A stretch of DNA of 64,000 bases from Paulinella micropora (GCA_019918135.1 WBZZ01001399.1:159075-223074), one strand, 5' to 3'; counted from the stretch's first letter, positions 1 to 9,760 are shown. Program-made: numbers and translations. Notes: a model not told the origin generated them from the letters alone.

Positions 1-1
1 T

Positions 2-202
2 TCATCCACGAGAAGATCTGCGCCCACCCCCCCAAACCCTGGACCTACTGGACCGACTGCCACTGCATCCGAGCGACCTTCGAGAATCAACTCAAGGAGA
101 CCTACCCGACCTGTGCAGCAGTCCGACGATGAAGAGGACACCAGCTCAAACAGCTCAAGCAGCTCAAGCAATGCGGAAGTTGACGGCAAAGGAGCAAGTT
201 GA
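2..202 (+). CDS. C-terminal fragment of a Ser/Asp/Pro-rich protein
   Basis: An open frame runs in from the window edge and ends at TGA 200-202. It is rich in Pro, Arg, Thr and then Ser, with an acidic stretch (SDDEED) followed by a serine run. Such low-complexity tails are common between the domains of retrotransposon polyproteins, and a Copia gag reading frame follows directly. The N-terminus lies outside the window and there is no recognisable domain, so the role cannot be stated. It may be the end of a protein from a neighbouring element. Confidence 0.35.
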   Translation, partial: SSTRRSAPTPPNPGPTGPTATASERPSRINSRRPTRPVQQSDDEEDTSSNSSSSSSNAEVDGKGAS

Positions 203-241
203 ACGTCATCGACCCTCCCAGCGACGACAGTCCCGGCTACA

Positions 242-1495
242 TTGGCTACACTGTTTACTGCAGCAGATTACGTAAAGGCAAAAATACAGGTACGTTGCTT
301 TCTTGTTGAGGCCTGCCAAGACTCGACAACATTACTTACAGTGCAACGGGCAGGCAACGAACATTCTCTTATTTGGTCTGCGCTGTGTGAACGATTTGGA
401 AGCAAAGGCTCTGCATCTGTAGCCCGACTACTCATGCAACTTTTCGAAGACAATATTCGAAGTGGCAAACAACTACCAACTTGGATGGAGAAGCTCACTC
501 AGCGCTTCGAACGACTTCAAGTCCGTGGTGTACCCCTGCCTGACGAGTTTCAGATTGTGTTCTTGCTGTTCAAGATCAAGGAGTGCTCAACTCTAACTCT
601 GGGCGACATAGGGGGTACTATGTATTGGTCTAGGTCAGACAGTGATAAACCAGACTACAAAGAATTATGTTCACTCATATTACAAGCATACCATGCTAAC
701 CAATTGACTTCTGCCCCATCTAGGTCCTCGACTGCGATGTACACTTCGACCTCGAATGCTGCCGTCAACAGAGACATTGTTAGTCTCAACTGTAATAAGA
801 AGGGGCACATCGCAGGCCAATGCCGAGCTACTTGCACCAAACGGGTGTGCACCGACCGACCACGACACACTGGAGCAGAGTGCCCCATTCGGAAACGACC
901 TTCGAACCTGAGCCGGACCCGGGCACCTACCTACAATGGCGGGGGTGGAGGCAGAGGACTCAACCAACGGGGAAGAGGAGGACGCTCGAAAACCGATCTT
1001 CGACGCATCGAACGACCGACCAACCAAGCCAACGCAACGCTGGAGACCCCACCGGACATCGACGACGAACCTGTGGCAGAAAGCCAATCATGGGTGATGC
1101 AGGAGGACACCATGGAAGACGAACAAGACGGAGAGTTCGAACAAGCAAACGACGAAGACGAACCCACCTTCTTCCACGAACACCCTGCCGTGAAGGAGCC
1201 GATTGTACCTGAAACACACTACATACCTTGTGGACAAGCCTACAGGAACAGGGAGGGAGCGATTCAACTGTCTCCCGCAACAGACAGCGACGACGGTAAA
1301 ACGGACAACGCATCACCGCCACCGCATCCGGACTACGTACAGGACCCTTCACGCCGCCCCACCATACCATGTGACAACTATCAAGCGAGAAGACGAAAAT
1401 CATTACCGATGAACCTACGTTCAATGGACAAGGATGTGGGATGCCTTCCGGGCCATCCCTCAAGGTTTCCCAGTACCTCCGGCGCACTGGCCTGA
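242..1495 (+). CDS. Copia-type gag fragment (UBN2-like) with degenerate zinc knuckles
   Basis: The middle of the frame reads like a UBN2-type Copia gag: a W-x2-L motif (SLIWSALCERFG), a helical LMQLFEDNIRSG segment, then LPDEFQIVFLLFKI, the usual core of these capsid proteins. Around residues 180-215 are two knuckle-like clusters: C-x4-H-x4-C lacking the first Cys, and C-x4-C-x5-H-x4-C. A Gly/Arg-rich stretch (GGGGGRG) follows, consistent with nucleic-acid binding, then a long acidic linker. Family knowledge says gag packages the element RNA. The frame is open upstream and the first codon is TTG, so the true start is unknown. No protease or polymerase follows, so the element is truncated near 1,430-1,495, where a different frame takes over. 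Confidence 0.6.
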   Translation: MATLFTAADYVKAKIQVRCFLVEACQDSTTLLTVQRAGNEHSLIWSALCERFGSKGSASVARLLMQLFEDNIRSGKQLPTWMEKLTQRFERLQVRGVPLPDEFQIVFLLFKIKECSTLTLGDIGGTMYWSRSDSDKPDYKELCSLILQAYHANQLTSAPSRSSTAMYTSTSNAAVNRDIVSLNCNKKGHIAGQCRATCTKRVCTDRPRHTGAECPIRKRPSNLSRTRAPTYNGGGGGRGLNQRGRGGRSKTDLRRIERPTNQANATLETPPDIDDEPVAESQSWVMQEDTMEDEQDGEFEQANDEDEPTFFHEHPAVKEPIVPETHYIPCGQAYRNREGAIQLSPATDSDDGKTDNASPPPHPDYVQDPSRRPTIPCDNYQARRRKSLPMNLRSMDKDVGCLPGHPSRFPSTSGALA

Positions 1496-1811
1496 GAACG
1501 AAAGGAAACGAATAGAATATCAAAAACAATACCACAAGCAATATCATAAACAATATTATGAAAAAGAAAGTAAGAAAGTTAGAGAGTATCAAAAGCAATA
1601 CTGGGCAATAAACAAAAACATTTTAAATTGTAAGCAAAAAGAGATGTTTGATAAAATAATGAAGGATCGAGGTGAGGAAGAAGAAAGTGGTGACGCCGCT
1701 TCGAGCAGTGCAGAAGAGGATGATTCATTCACCCGTTCGCCTGTCAAGGTCAGCTGCCTGCACTTTGTCTATCAGGCATCTAAGTTATATGCGTTGTTTG
1801 TAACAGTTTGA
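1434..1811 (+). CDS. Hypothetical Tyr/Gln/Lys-rich ORF
   Basis: A 125-codon ATG frame overlaps the end of the gag fragment. Residues about 20-55 are a repetitive charged helix with KQYHKQYHKQYY and a second EYQKQYW; an acidic serine-rich segment follows. It looks like a short coiled coil. I recognise no family. It may be a real exon of the broken gene that follows at 1.9 kb, or a chance frame; the compositional bias favours some coding history. Confidence 0.3.
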   Translation: MWDAFRAIPQGFPVPPAHWPENERKRIEYQKQYHKQYHKQYYEKESKKVREYQKQYWAINKNILNCKQKEMFDKIMKDRGEEEESGDAASSSAEEDDSFTRSPVKVSCLHFVYQASKLYALFVTV

Positions 1812-1906
1812 AATGCAGTTATCATCTACGAAAGACCCATCACCTACTGGCTCTCCTATAAAGATTAGCTTCATATAATTTGTCAACCAAACCTTAATAC
1901 TTCTCC

Positions 1907-2811
1907 ATGTTGTTTGCACATCGTTTGCAATGTAGTGCACATCTACGGCATGTTCCTCTAGCATGGTGCTGCCCTTCTCTGAGTCAGCGGGATCGACTGG
2001 CTTCTGGACACCTGGGAAATTTGATTACAGAAACTAGTAGTAGTAGTAAGCAGCCGAATACCCATGAGATTCGATCAAGCACACAAGCTCTCTATAAGAC
2101 CTTAGGCCTTACTGCTCCTGTAGCCATCAGCCCTAAGAAAGCCAATAGGTCATACACGTTCAAGAAGCGCAAGCAAGGCCCTGTCAAGCATGTTCGACCT
2201 CAAAGTCTGGAGAGGTGGCTTGGCATGTCATACAATGAGCTTGAGGAGGAGGTGAAGTCAAGCTGTTGTCGAGAATGGCGATGCTATCGTTGGGTCGACC
2301 CACGCGATGTTATAAGGAAACGCGCCCAATCTTGTGCACTTTCTTTGAAATAGCTCAAGAATTCCCTAGCGATAAAGTTGGAGACAATGAGAGATCCGGC
2401 CGGTAACATGCAGTATGTCTACCAAACTGAAAAAATGTGCAGAACCATGTGGCAGCGCATTCATGGAGTCGGTGATAGAGTTATGACAAAAGCTTTAAAG
2501 CTTATGCGCAACCGCACTATGATAGATGTAAGGGCTGTACCGCCGGAACCACTTACTGAAGATGTCATCCACGTTCTGCTATGCAGAAAGTGGTTACAAT
2601 CGGGATCGATGTTGAAGAAGACGGAACTTGGAAGCTTCAAGACATCACCGAAACCAGCGAAGTGTACAGCTACATCGTAGCAAACTGGACGAAAGGATGT
2701 CAAGATGTGCTCGCATCTGCGCCGGCCAACTGCAAGCAAAGGCTGAATGTCAAAGAGCATCCCGGCCCCGCGAAAATGAATAAAGTCTGGCGCAGAGACT
2801 TAAAAATATAG
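1907..2811 (+). pseudogene. Broken gene of the RWL/CCR family (paralogue of the 34-kb gene)
   Basis: The frame from 1907 carries a basic segment (KKRKQGPVKHVRPQS), then ERWLGMSY, then SSCCREWRC and YRWVD. The same order of motifs (VRPxS, RWL, CCR, C, W-V/I-D) occurs at about 34,220-34,330 inside the long-TIR element, so the two are paralogues. Reading continues in the same frame through TAG 2351-2353 into a second block with MCRTMWQRIHGVGDRV, a pattern seen near the N-termini of some transposon proteins. A frameshift near 2,570-2,600 then moves coding to the frame that ends DLKI-TAG at 2809-2811. Function unknown; transposon-associated by its relative. The in-frame TAG and the frameshift mark decay or readthrough. 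Confidence 0.5.
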
Positions 2812-2890
2812 AGCCTATCCGAGGTAGCAGTAAAGAGCTTGCTCTAAATATCTTTTGCATAAAGCTTAAGTTCTTTTGTGCAAATTATAA

Positions 2891-2937
<47 letters not shown>
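2812..2937. repeat. AT-rich spacer ending in an (ATT)n microsatellite
   Basis: No gene is seen. The last 50 or so bases are an uninterrupted ATT repeat that abuts the first SINE-like copy. Confidence 0.8.
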
Positions 2938-3167
2938 GGACACCGTGATAGCCCAGTGGTCAAGTTCTACCATCTGGGCCCTGTCGCCAGTTCGATTCCC
3001 GTCGGTGCCACCAGTATTTTCATTGAACATACCGGTCCGTCTGGAAGTGTTGGAACTGCCCGTGCGGGGGTGTCATTAGAGCCTATCGTCAATTCTTCGT
3101 ACTCCCCTCGGGTGAGACGATGGAGGCGCATGTGCAGATTTGCATCAGCCATTGACAGAGAAGCACT
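2938..3167 (+). repeat. tRNA-derived SINE-like copy 1
   Basis: The first 76 bases (2938-3013) have the size and layout of a tRNA with a 3' CCA. An A-box-like TAGCCCAGTGG and a B-box-like GTTCGATTCCC are both present, as expected of an internal Pol III promoter. A unique body of about 150 bp follows, with an inverted CTCGGG/TGAGACG region, and an (ATT)n tail. The acceptor and T stems pair poorly, so this is a tRNA-derived repeat and not a working tRNA gene. The anticodon cannot be assigned. Confidence 0.7.
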
Positions 3168-3195
3168 ATTATTATTATTATTACTACTATATTAT

Positions 3196-3464
3196 GGACA
3201 CCGTGATAGCCCAGTGGTCAAGTTCTACCATCTGGGCCCTGTCGCCAGTTCGATTCCCGTCGGTGCCACCAGTATTTTCATTGAACATACCGGTCTATTT
3301 CTGGACCAGTATTTTCATTGAACATACCGGCCCGTCTGGAAGTGTTGGAACTGCCCTTGCGGGGGTGTCATTAGAGCTTATCGTCAATTCTTCGTACTCC
3401 CCTCACGGGTGAGACGATGGAGGCGCATGTGCAGAAATGCATCAGCCATTGACAGAGAAGCACT
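3196..3464 (+). repeat. tRNA-derived SINE-like copy 2
   Basis: Same head and body as copy 1. The segment starting ACCAGTATTTTCATTGAACA is duplicated internally, so the copy is about 40 bp longer. It ends in an (ATT)n-like tail. Confidence 0.7.
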
Positions 3465-3474
3465 ATTACTACTA

Positions 3475-3511
<37 letters not shown>

Positions 3512-3779
3512 GGACACCGTGATAGCCCAGTGGTCAAGTTCAACCATCTGGGCCCTGTCGCCAGTTCGATTCCCGTCGGTGCCACCAGTATTTTCATTGA
3601 ACATACCGGTCTATTTCTGGACCAGTATTTTCATTGAACATACCGGCCCGTCTGGAAGTGTTGGAACTGCCCTTGCGGGGGTGTCATTAGAGCTTATCGT
3701 CAATTCTTCGTACTCCCCTCACGGGTGAGACGATGGAGGCGCATGTGCAGAAATGCATCAGCCATTGACAGAGAAGCAC

Positions 3780-3780
<1 letters not shown>
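3512..3780 (+). repeat. tRNA-derived SINE-like copy 3
   Basis: Almost identical to copy 2, including the internal duplication, which indicates that the two arose by local duplication. A pure (ATT)n tail follows at 3781-3834. Confidence 0.7.
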
Positions 3781-3834
<54 letters not shown>

Positions 3835-3882
3835 GATGGAGGCGCATGTGCAGAAATGCATCAGCCATTGACAGAGAAGCAC

Positions 3883-3883
<1 letters not shown>
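3835..3883 (+). repeat. SINE-like 3' end only (truncated copy)
   Basis: Only the last 49 bp of the repeat body are present, flanked on both sides by ATT repeats (3884-3972 on the right). Confidence 0.65.
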
Positions 3884-3973
<90 letters not shown>

Positions 3974-3975
<2 letters not shown>

Positions 3976-4236
3976 CCGTGATAGCCCAGTGGTCAAGTTC
4001 TACCATCTGGGCCCTGTCGCCAGTTCGATTCCCGTCGGTGCCACCAGTATTTTCATTGAACATACCGGTCCGTCTGGACCAGTATTTTCATTGAACATAC
4101 CGGTCCGTCTGGAAGTGTTGGAACTGCCCTTGCGGGGGTGTCATTACAGCCTATCGTCAATTCTTCGTACTCCCCTCACGGGTGAGACGATGGAGGCGCA
4201 TGTGCAGAAATGCATCAGCCATTGACAGAGAAGCAC

Positions 4237-4237
<1 letters not shown>
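3974..4237 (+). repeat. tRNA-derived SINE-like copy 4
   Basis: Lacks the first few bases of the tRNA-like head but keeps both box motifs. It has a shorter version of the internal duplication and a tail of ATT repeats to about 4,290. Confidence 0.7.
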
Positions 4238-4290
<53 letters not shown>

Positions 4291-4329
4291 GTTTTTTTCC
4301 TGTGAATAATAGACAAGGACATCATCCTT

Positions 4330-4805
4330 AATCTGCACCGAGCTAGCAGCGCAATACAAGCAGCTTATGAAGGAACAAGAGCGGGGGTTCAAAAATGAAG
4401 CTGAATTTCAACAGTGGAAGGTGAGGAGCCAAAGTCATCACAAAATCCATCGGGAAAATCGTTTCCAAACCACTAAGCGGAAGTGTGGAGCACCTCTTGA
4501 CCTTCGATTGTTTGCTCTTTCGACGGGACACCTCCTGTGCTCGTTCCTTCATGTCGACGCAAATCCACTGACTTTAAAGGTAAGTACGTTATTCGTCTTG
4601 GCCTTGGGGTGTTCAGTTGTTACAGAACCAGGAAAACTTACATACACTCATGGCCCTGGTATTGAAAAAGGTCAGAACAGTACAATCTCTATCCTTTACC
4701 ACATGCTACGGAGTTCCCCAGTTCTTACGACTTGCTTCGGGAGACGGCATTTATACTAAGATTATTATCACTATGGGGACAAATACCAAAATAATTTCCG
4801 GGTAA
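4330..4805 (+). CDS. Hypothetical two-exon gene fragment
   Basis: A frame from about 4,330 reads LAAQYKQLMKEQERGF and then a basic stretch with KRKCGAPLDLRLFALSTGH. At about 4,579 there is a strong donor (AAAG/GTAAGTACG). About 45 bp later a good acceptor (GTTGTTACAG) leads into a frame that stays open to TAA at 4803-4805. Without splicing the frame ends at 4,759. The splice signals argue for a real gene remnant. I do not recognise the protein. It directly abuts the minisatellite, which may have cut off its 3' part. Confidence 0.35.
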
Positions 4806-5805
4806 TAGAAATGATTTCCAGTGTGTAAAATTAAATTTCCAGCCGCTGGAAATAATTTCCAGTCTGTTAAATGGTTTCCAGTGGCTAGAATTTTTAACAC
4901 TGGAAATTATTTTGTACACTGGAAATAGTATTTCCAGCCACTGGAAACAACTTCTGGGCACTGGAAATAATATTTCCATATACTGGAAATATTTTCTAGT
5001 ATTCAGAACATTTCCAGTGTGGCTTGAAACATTTTTTTTTCATAGCGGGAAATGTTTTTTTTGCTGGAAATATTTCCATCTACTGGAAATATTTCCAGTC
5101 ACTGGAAATATTTCCAGTCACTGGAAATATTTCCTGTGGCTGGAAATATTCCAGTAGCTGGAAGTATAGAAAATATTTCCAGTCACTGGAAATATTTCAA
5201 GTCACTGGAAATATTTCCAGTGGCTGGAAATATTCCAGTAGCTGGAAGTATAGAAAATATTTTCAGTTTCTGGAAATATTCCAGTGGCTGGAAATATTTC
5301 CAGATTCTCAAATTATTTCCAGTGGCTGGAAATATGTCTACATTTTCGAAATATTTCCAAGGTACAAAATATTTCCAGCACTGGAAATATTTCCAGCCAC
5401 TGCACATATTTCCAGCTACTGGAAGTATTCCAGTAGCTGGAAATATTCCAGTAGCTGGAAGTATAGAAAATATTTCCAGTCACTGGAAATATTTCCAGTG
5501 GCTGGAAATATTTCCAGATTCTAAAATTATTTCCAGTGGCTGGAAATATGTCTACATTTTCGAAATATTTCCAAGGCACAAAATATTTCCAGTCACTGGA
5601 TATATTTCCAACTGCTGGAAATATTTCCAGCTACTGGAAATATTTCCAGCCAATGGAAATATTTTCAGTGGCTGGAAATTTTCCAGTCACTGGAAATATT
5701 TCCAGAGACTGGGAATATTTCCAGCCACTGGAAATAATTTCAGTAGTAGCTGGAAATATTCCAGTAGCTGGAAGTCAAGAAAATATTTTCAGTTTCTGGA
5801 CAAAG
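4800..5805. repeat. Self-complementary TTTCCAG/CTGGAAA minisatellite
   Basis: About 1 kb built from an 18-19-bp unit whose core CTGGAAATATTTCCAG is its own reverse complement; units are joined by short CACT/AGTG-type spacers. Larger blocks are duplicated too: a segment with GTAGCTGGAAGTATAGAAAA recurs near 5,150, 5,235, 5,450 and 5,760. Both strands give long stop-free frames (WKYFQ-type peptides), which is a product of the repeat and not coding evidence. It cuts into the 3' end of the fibre-like gene. Confidence 0.9.
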
Positions 5806-7639
5806 TCAGCCCGCGTATATCATTTCTTGTTCCATTAAATATTTTAATTCCTGTTATTGTTTGGTCTCCTGTTAGTTTTACATTTTGCCCGTCTAATGTG
5901 TCCGCATATCCTTTTGTCGCTCCGTCCGTCGCTAATGTCGGAGTTCCAAGGTTGGCTATTTTGCTGCTATTACAATCCAGCCCCGAAGCATTTACCCAAC
6001 CGACTATCGCACCATCAATAATGAAACTTACTTTTTTCGCATTTATTTCAAAGTTATAATTCACACCCGTGCCCATATCAAGGCATCCGATAGTTCCTAT
6101 ATTGGCCGTGGAGTTAAAAACCACGAATGTTCCCTTTGTTGTCGCATTCGTTGAATTTCCTGTTATTTCAAGACCACTACTATATGTCTTAATTCCCGCT
6201 ATGGTTTGGTTTCCTGTTAGTTTAACATTTTGCCCGTCTAACGTATCTACATAACTTTTGTTTGCCCCATCCGTTGTTGCTGTTGGTGTGGCCAAATTTG
6301 TTATTTTTCTGTTGTTCAAAGATAGTGTAGTGCCAGTTGCGGTCGCGATTACATTATCACCCGCGTATAAATCTACATACGAACCAGTTATTTGTATTGG
6401 ATAATAAGTCGCTGTCGCTGTTTTTTGTGCTAAAATCACACCTATTTTTGATTCAAAGGCTATGCCAATGCCGTCAAAAGAAGCAGGATTGGTTGAACCA
6501 CTTACTTCCAATGTTGAAGTAAATTTTTTATTTCCTCCTATGGTTTGTTCTCCTGTTAGTTTAACCACTGAACCATCAACTGCGAGAGTAGTGAGGTCAA
6601 TTCCATTACATGTTGTAGCTCCTGAAATAGCAAAACCTCCCATATTTAGTGCTCCTGTCATACTTGTCGTGCCATCTAATCTAAGAAAAGGTGAAGCAAC
6701 ATTTCTCCATTGTCCAGTGCTGTAAATGAGCAATTGATTATCCGCGGGTGTGCCTGCAATTAATACATCGCTGTGTGTATCTATTGAACCATCTGCTGAC
6801 ACTTTGGCGTTGTTTGCCGTATGTTCTGAAAGCAAATCACTCACCGATTTTCCATTTAATGTGCCGACAGAATTAATGTTTTGGCTGTTCATATTTAGCG
6901 GTTTCATTGTTTTTACTTCCGTATTTGAAATGGTGAATATATCGCCAGACCCTCCGCCAAAATAAAATGAATCACCTCCAAATATAAACGGTTTATACGT
7001 AATTGTATCTCTATCAATTGAAGTTAATATACCAGCTTTGACATCGCTGTCGTATGCTAATTCTATACCCGCCCCAGAAGTCGGTGCCGTATTACCACTC
7101 ACTCTCAGTCTATTCGTGGAAAAATTCTTTGCTCCTGATATTGTTTGGTTTCCTGTTAGTTTAACCACGGAAGCATCAAGAGCGGAAACATCAATGCTGT
7201 CAACAGTGCTTACATTTACAATACTAAGACCTCCCATATTTAATTCTCCTAGCATCATAGTGAGGCCATCTAATCTCAGAAATTGTGAGTTCGTGTTTCT
7301 CCATTGACCCGTGCTATAAATGAGCAATTGGTTATCGGCGGGTGTGCCTGTTATGACTACATCACTTAAAGCATCTATTGATTTGTTTGAAAATCTTGTG
7401 TCAAATCTACCATCAGTATAGTATAGATTAGTGCCCTCTTTTAAGTCAGTTGTTGATTTTAAAGCCAGTCGTGCGTCAAATCGGCTGTTGGTAAAATAAA
7501 GATTTATCGGGTCGGCATCTTCTGGCACTCTATCTGTGTTTAAGCCGATAATATTAGTGTTCGTTAAATCAAGGCTGGCTATGTCCAGACTATCAACAGA
7601 AAACTCATTAAGGCCTAATAGTGACTTATATTGTGACAT
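5789..7639 (-). CDS. Fibre-like structural protein of a Polinton-like virus (3' truncated)
   Basis: A 616-codon frame starting MSQYKSLLG. The N-terminal third has the tail-fibre signature LYFTNSRFDARL and LYYTDGRFDTRF. Repeated modules follow: VVKLTGNQTI or NVKLTGDQTITGIK at least five times, ADNQLLIYSTGQWRN twice, and FLRLDG-x4-M-x-G-LNMGG twice. Such TNLY-F-T-x-R and LTGNQTI repeats are known from trimeric fibres of phages and of eukaryotic Polinton-like viruses, so a host-attachment or capsid-spike role is likely. There is no signal peptide or membrane segment. The last residues run into the minisatellite near 5,805, so the natural C-terminus is lost. It is divergent from the basic protein gene at 7,714, with a 74-bp AT-rich spacer. 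Confidence 0.65.
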   Translation of the reverse strand: MSQYKSLLGLNEFSVDSLDIASLDLTNTNIIGLNTDRVPEDADPINLYFTNSRFDARLALKSTTDLKEGTNLYYTDGRFDTRFSNKSIDALSDVVITGTPADNQLLIYSTGQWRNTNSQFLRLDGLTMMLGELNMGGLSIVNVSTVDSIDVSALDASVVKLTGNQTISGAKNFSTNRLRVSGNTAPTSGAGIELAYDSDVKAGILTSIDRDTITYKPFIFGGDSFYFGGGSGDIFTISNTEVKTMKPLNMNSQNINSVGTLNGKSVSDLLSEHTANNAKVSADGSIDTHSDVLIAGTPADNQLLIYSTGQWRNVASPFLRLDGTTSMTGALNMGGFAISGATTCNGIDLTTLAVDGSVVKLTGEQTIGGNKKFTSTLEVSGSTNPASFDGIGIAFESKIGVILAQKTATATYYPIQITGSYVDLYAGDNVIATATGTTLSLNNRKITNLATPTATTDGANKSYVDTLDGQNVKLTGNQTIAGIKTYSSGLEITGNSTNATTKGTFVVFNSTANIGTIGCLDMGTGVNYNFEINAKKVSFIIDGAIVGWVNASGLDCNSSKIANLGTPTLATDGATKGYADTLDGQNVKLTGDQTITGIKIFNGTRNDIRGLTLSRN

Positions 7640-7713
7640 CGTTGTATATAGTTTGGATAATAATTAATCCGAGTAAAAATTATTTTTGGTTAGATATACA
7701 TCCGAAACAATCT
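7640..7713. promoter_or_regulatory. Divergent AT-rich intergenic spacer
   Basis: A 74-bp AT-rich gap lies between two start codons pointing apart, so it must hold both promoters if the genes are expressed. It contains TATATAG on one strand and TAATTATTATCC-like runs on the other. No specific box is claimed. Confidence 0.35.
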
Positions 7714-8226
7714 ATGCCGAGAGGTAATAGAGAGATTGCGATAAAGAACCTTGAAAAAGCGACTGTAATGAAGAAACAGTATGCGAGGCAAAGAAAGATT
7801 GAGAGGGCGAGGGAATTACTAGCGGAGGAAGAGGCTAAAAATGTGAAAGAAATGAATGACGACGAAAAGATGGACCACATTACTAAGAAGCAGTTGGCTA
7901 AGGATATGATTGATGGACGGGACGGCGAGAAAAGTGAGGAAAGCAGTTCGGATGAGGAACTAGAACAAGACTTTGTAGATATCGTCGCCCAACGGGTTGC
8001 GGGTATAAAATTGAAGACTAAACAGAAGAAGAAGAAGAAAGCGGTAAAAAAGAAATTGCCTGAATTAGAAGAGAGCGAGAGTGAGAGCGAGGAAAGCGAG
8101 GAAGAAGAACCGCCGAAGAAAGGTAAAGGCAAGAAATCAAACATATCGGTTAATGTTTATAATCAACAACCCGAGAAACCAAAAAAAGAAAACAATGATG
8201 TTTCAAAGATATTTTTAAAGTTCTAA
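7714..8226 (+). CDS. Basic/acidic coiled-coil protein of the Polinton-like element
   Basis: ATG at 7714 opens a 170-residue frame starting MPRGNREIAIKNLEKA. Residues 1-70 form a charged helix. A serine/acidic patch (EESSSDEELEQD) is followed by FVDIVAQRVAGIKL, a lysine run, a second ESESESEES-type acidic block, and a C-terminal NISVNVYNQQ. It sits between the fibre gene and the integrase in a 33-bp-spaced array, as expected of a viral gene cluster. No enzyme motif is visible. A DNA- or virion-binding role is a guess from composition only. Confidence 0.55.
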   Translation: MPRGNREIAIKNLEKATVMKKQYARQRKIERARELLAEEEAKNVKEMNDDEKMDHITKKQLAKDMIDGRDGEKSEESSSDEELEQDFVDIVAQRVAGIKLKTKQKKKKKAVKKKLPELEESESESEESEEEEPPKKGKGKKSNISVNVYNQQPEKPKKENNDVSKIFLKF

Positions 8227-8258
8227 TATAGGAACCTTCACCAAAAAAAGTCGGGTCA

Positions 8259-9267
8259 ATGGACCACAAACACAGCAATCCGCAAAATACTGAAACAGGA
8301 AGTGATGAGGCGAAGTCTTTGCTAGATGAAGAAGAACTTGAACAACAGAAAATTAAAGAGGCTTCTGAAATTCACCATCAATCTAAAACAATTAAAAAAT
8401 GGAATACTATTCTAGCCCCTGAGCCTGAACCATTAAGCCAAGTGTTTATTGACTTAATGGATATGTCTAAAATAGCTACTAAGAAAGGAAACAAAAACTA
8501 CAATTTTGGATTAGTGATGATTGATGTTTATTCTCGTCGTGGTTGGATTGAACCGATCAAAAATAAATCAACTGGCGAAGTATTGGAAGGATAAAAAAAA
8601 AATGCCGAAACCTAAAAGGATTACGTCAGACAACGGTAGTGAATTCAAAGGACAAGTGGCTGAATATTTTAAAGAGAACGGAATTCAACATACTACAAAC
8701 GAAGTTGGCGACCACCGAACTATGGGCATAGTAGATAGATTTATTAGAACAATAAGAAACGATTTAAATTGGATGTGGGAAGTGAATGATGATTTTATTT
8801 GGGTTCCTTACATTTATGAAATTGTTAATAATTATAATAATACATACCATAATACAATTAAGGCTACACCTATGGAAGTCTATGAAGGTAAAAAGAAAAA
8901 CGATCAAGAAATATACAGGGCTGGTCTTATTAATAAATTTCCTAAGGGCTCAACCGTTAGAAAAGAACTAGAACGAACAGTTTTTAGTAAAGGCGATGTT
9001 CAGTTTTCAAAGAAGGTATATACAGTTAAAGGCCGTAAAGGCTTCAAGTTGATTTTAAGTGACCACGAAATAGTCAGCCCACAACAATTATTAAAATCTA
9101 AAATGGAAGAACAAACTGATGAAGTCAAACCTCAACTAGCCGACAAAGTCAAGGAAGCTACGAAAGAAAAAAAGACAGGCCACTTATTAAAATCATTGGA
9201 TATAAAACCAGAGAATATCCGTAGTAGTGCCAGGATTAAAAAGAAAAAAGAAATTTTGGATTTATAA
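8259..9267 (+). pseudogene. Retroviral-type (Polinton-like) DDE integrase, frameshifted
   Basis: The first frame (8259-8594) holds VFIDLMDMSK, with the first catalytic Asp, and VMIDVYSRRGWIEPI. The frame then shifts at the A-run 8,592-8,602, and the second frame (to 9,267) holds ITSDNGSEFKG with the second Asp. The third catalytic position falls in MGIVDRFIRTIR, where many relatives have Glu and this copy has Asp. The C-terminal part (FSKGDVQFSKKVYTV, LLKSKMEE) matches the tail of Polinton integrases. About eight residues between the first two Asp blocks seem to be missing, so the gene is probably dead. It would have catalysed insertion of linear element DNA. Confidence 0.75.
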
Positions 9268-9366
9268 GTTATTATAAGTCTTAATTATTAATTTTATTTT
9301 CTTGAAAAAGAGTAATTATTTATTTTTTATTTTCTCGAGAACTTTTGTCCAAAAAAATGTGAGCTC

Positions 9367-9760
9367 TCACAATTGTTTTACGGTTGAGACGTCGCAAACC
9401 TTCTCAATCTGAGAAAGTTTCAAAGCAAAAAACTTGGAGTCGTCATCATGGATGACAACCCAAACAATATCGCCAACAGTGATGTTTTTCAGAGAGCTCT
9501 CAGCCCCCTTCGCCGAAATTGAAGACAAGTTCTCATCCTGTTTTTTTGTTGCGTAAATGAAAATATCATCTCCTTTAGACTCAAGGAAATAATTTTCCAC
9601 AACCGATTTGGTAAATTTTTTAGAGCTCTTCTTAACTCCGACATTGAGAACGTTGAAGCCATCCGCAGCTTTCTAAAAATCACAAACAATAATGAGACAA
9701 AGCAACAACAAAACAAAATACCTGAACTTCAGGATCGTCAGGCTTCTTCTTGGGAGGCAT
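9367..9760 (-). CDS. Small two-exon gene, 114 residues, unknown function
   Basis: On the minus strand ATG at 9760 starts MPPKKKPDDPEVQ. A 49-bp intron (9721-9673, GTATTT..TTTTTAG) separates this from an exon that reads KAADGFNVLNVGVKKSS and ends VSTVKQL-TGA at 9367. Both exons are in phase, and neither frame alone begins sensibly, so the intron is well supported. The basic start looks like a nuclear or DNA-binding tail. The core (ITVGDIVWVVIHDDDSKFFALKL) suggests a small beta-barrel such as a Tudor- or PWWP-like fold, but this is only a shape impression. It sits between two genes of the Polinton-like remnant and may be host or viral. Confidence 0.6.

Noticed and set aside
2938-3013. Functional tRNA gene
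   Set aside because: Boxes and CCA are present, but acceptor and T-stem pairing is poor and the unit recurs with a fixed body and ATT tail, so it is a SINE head.
4912-6059. Long plus- and minus-strand frames through the CTGGAAA minisatellite
   Set aside because: Open only because the unit lacks stops; the peptide is a monotonous WKYFQ/LEIFP repeat in every phase.
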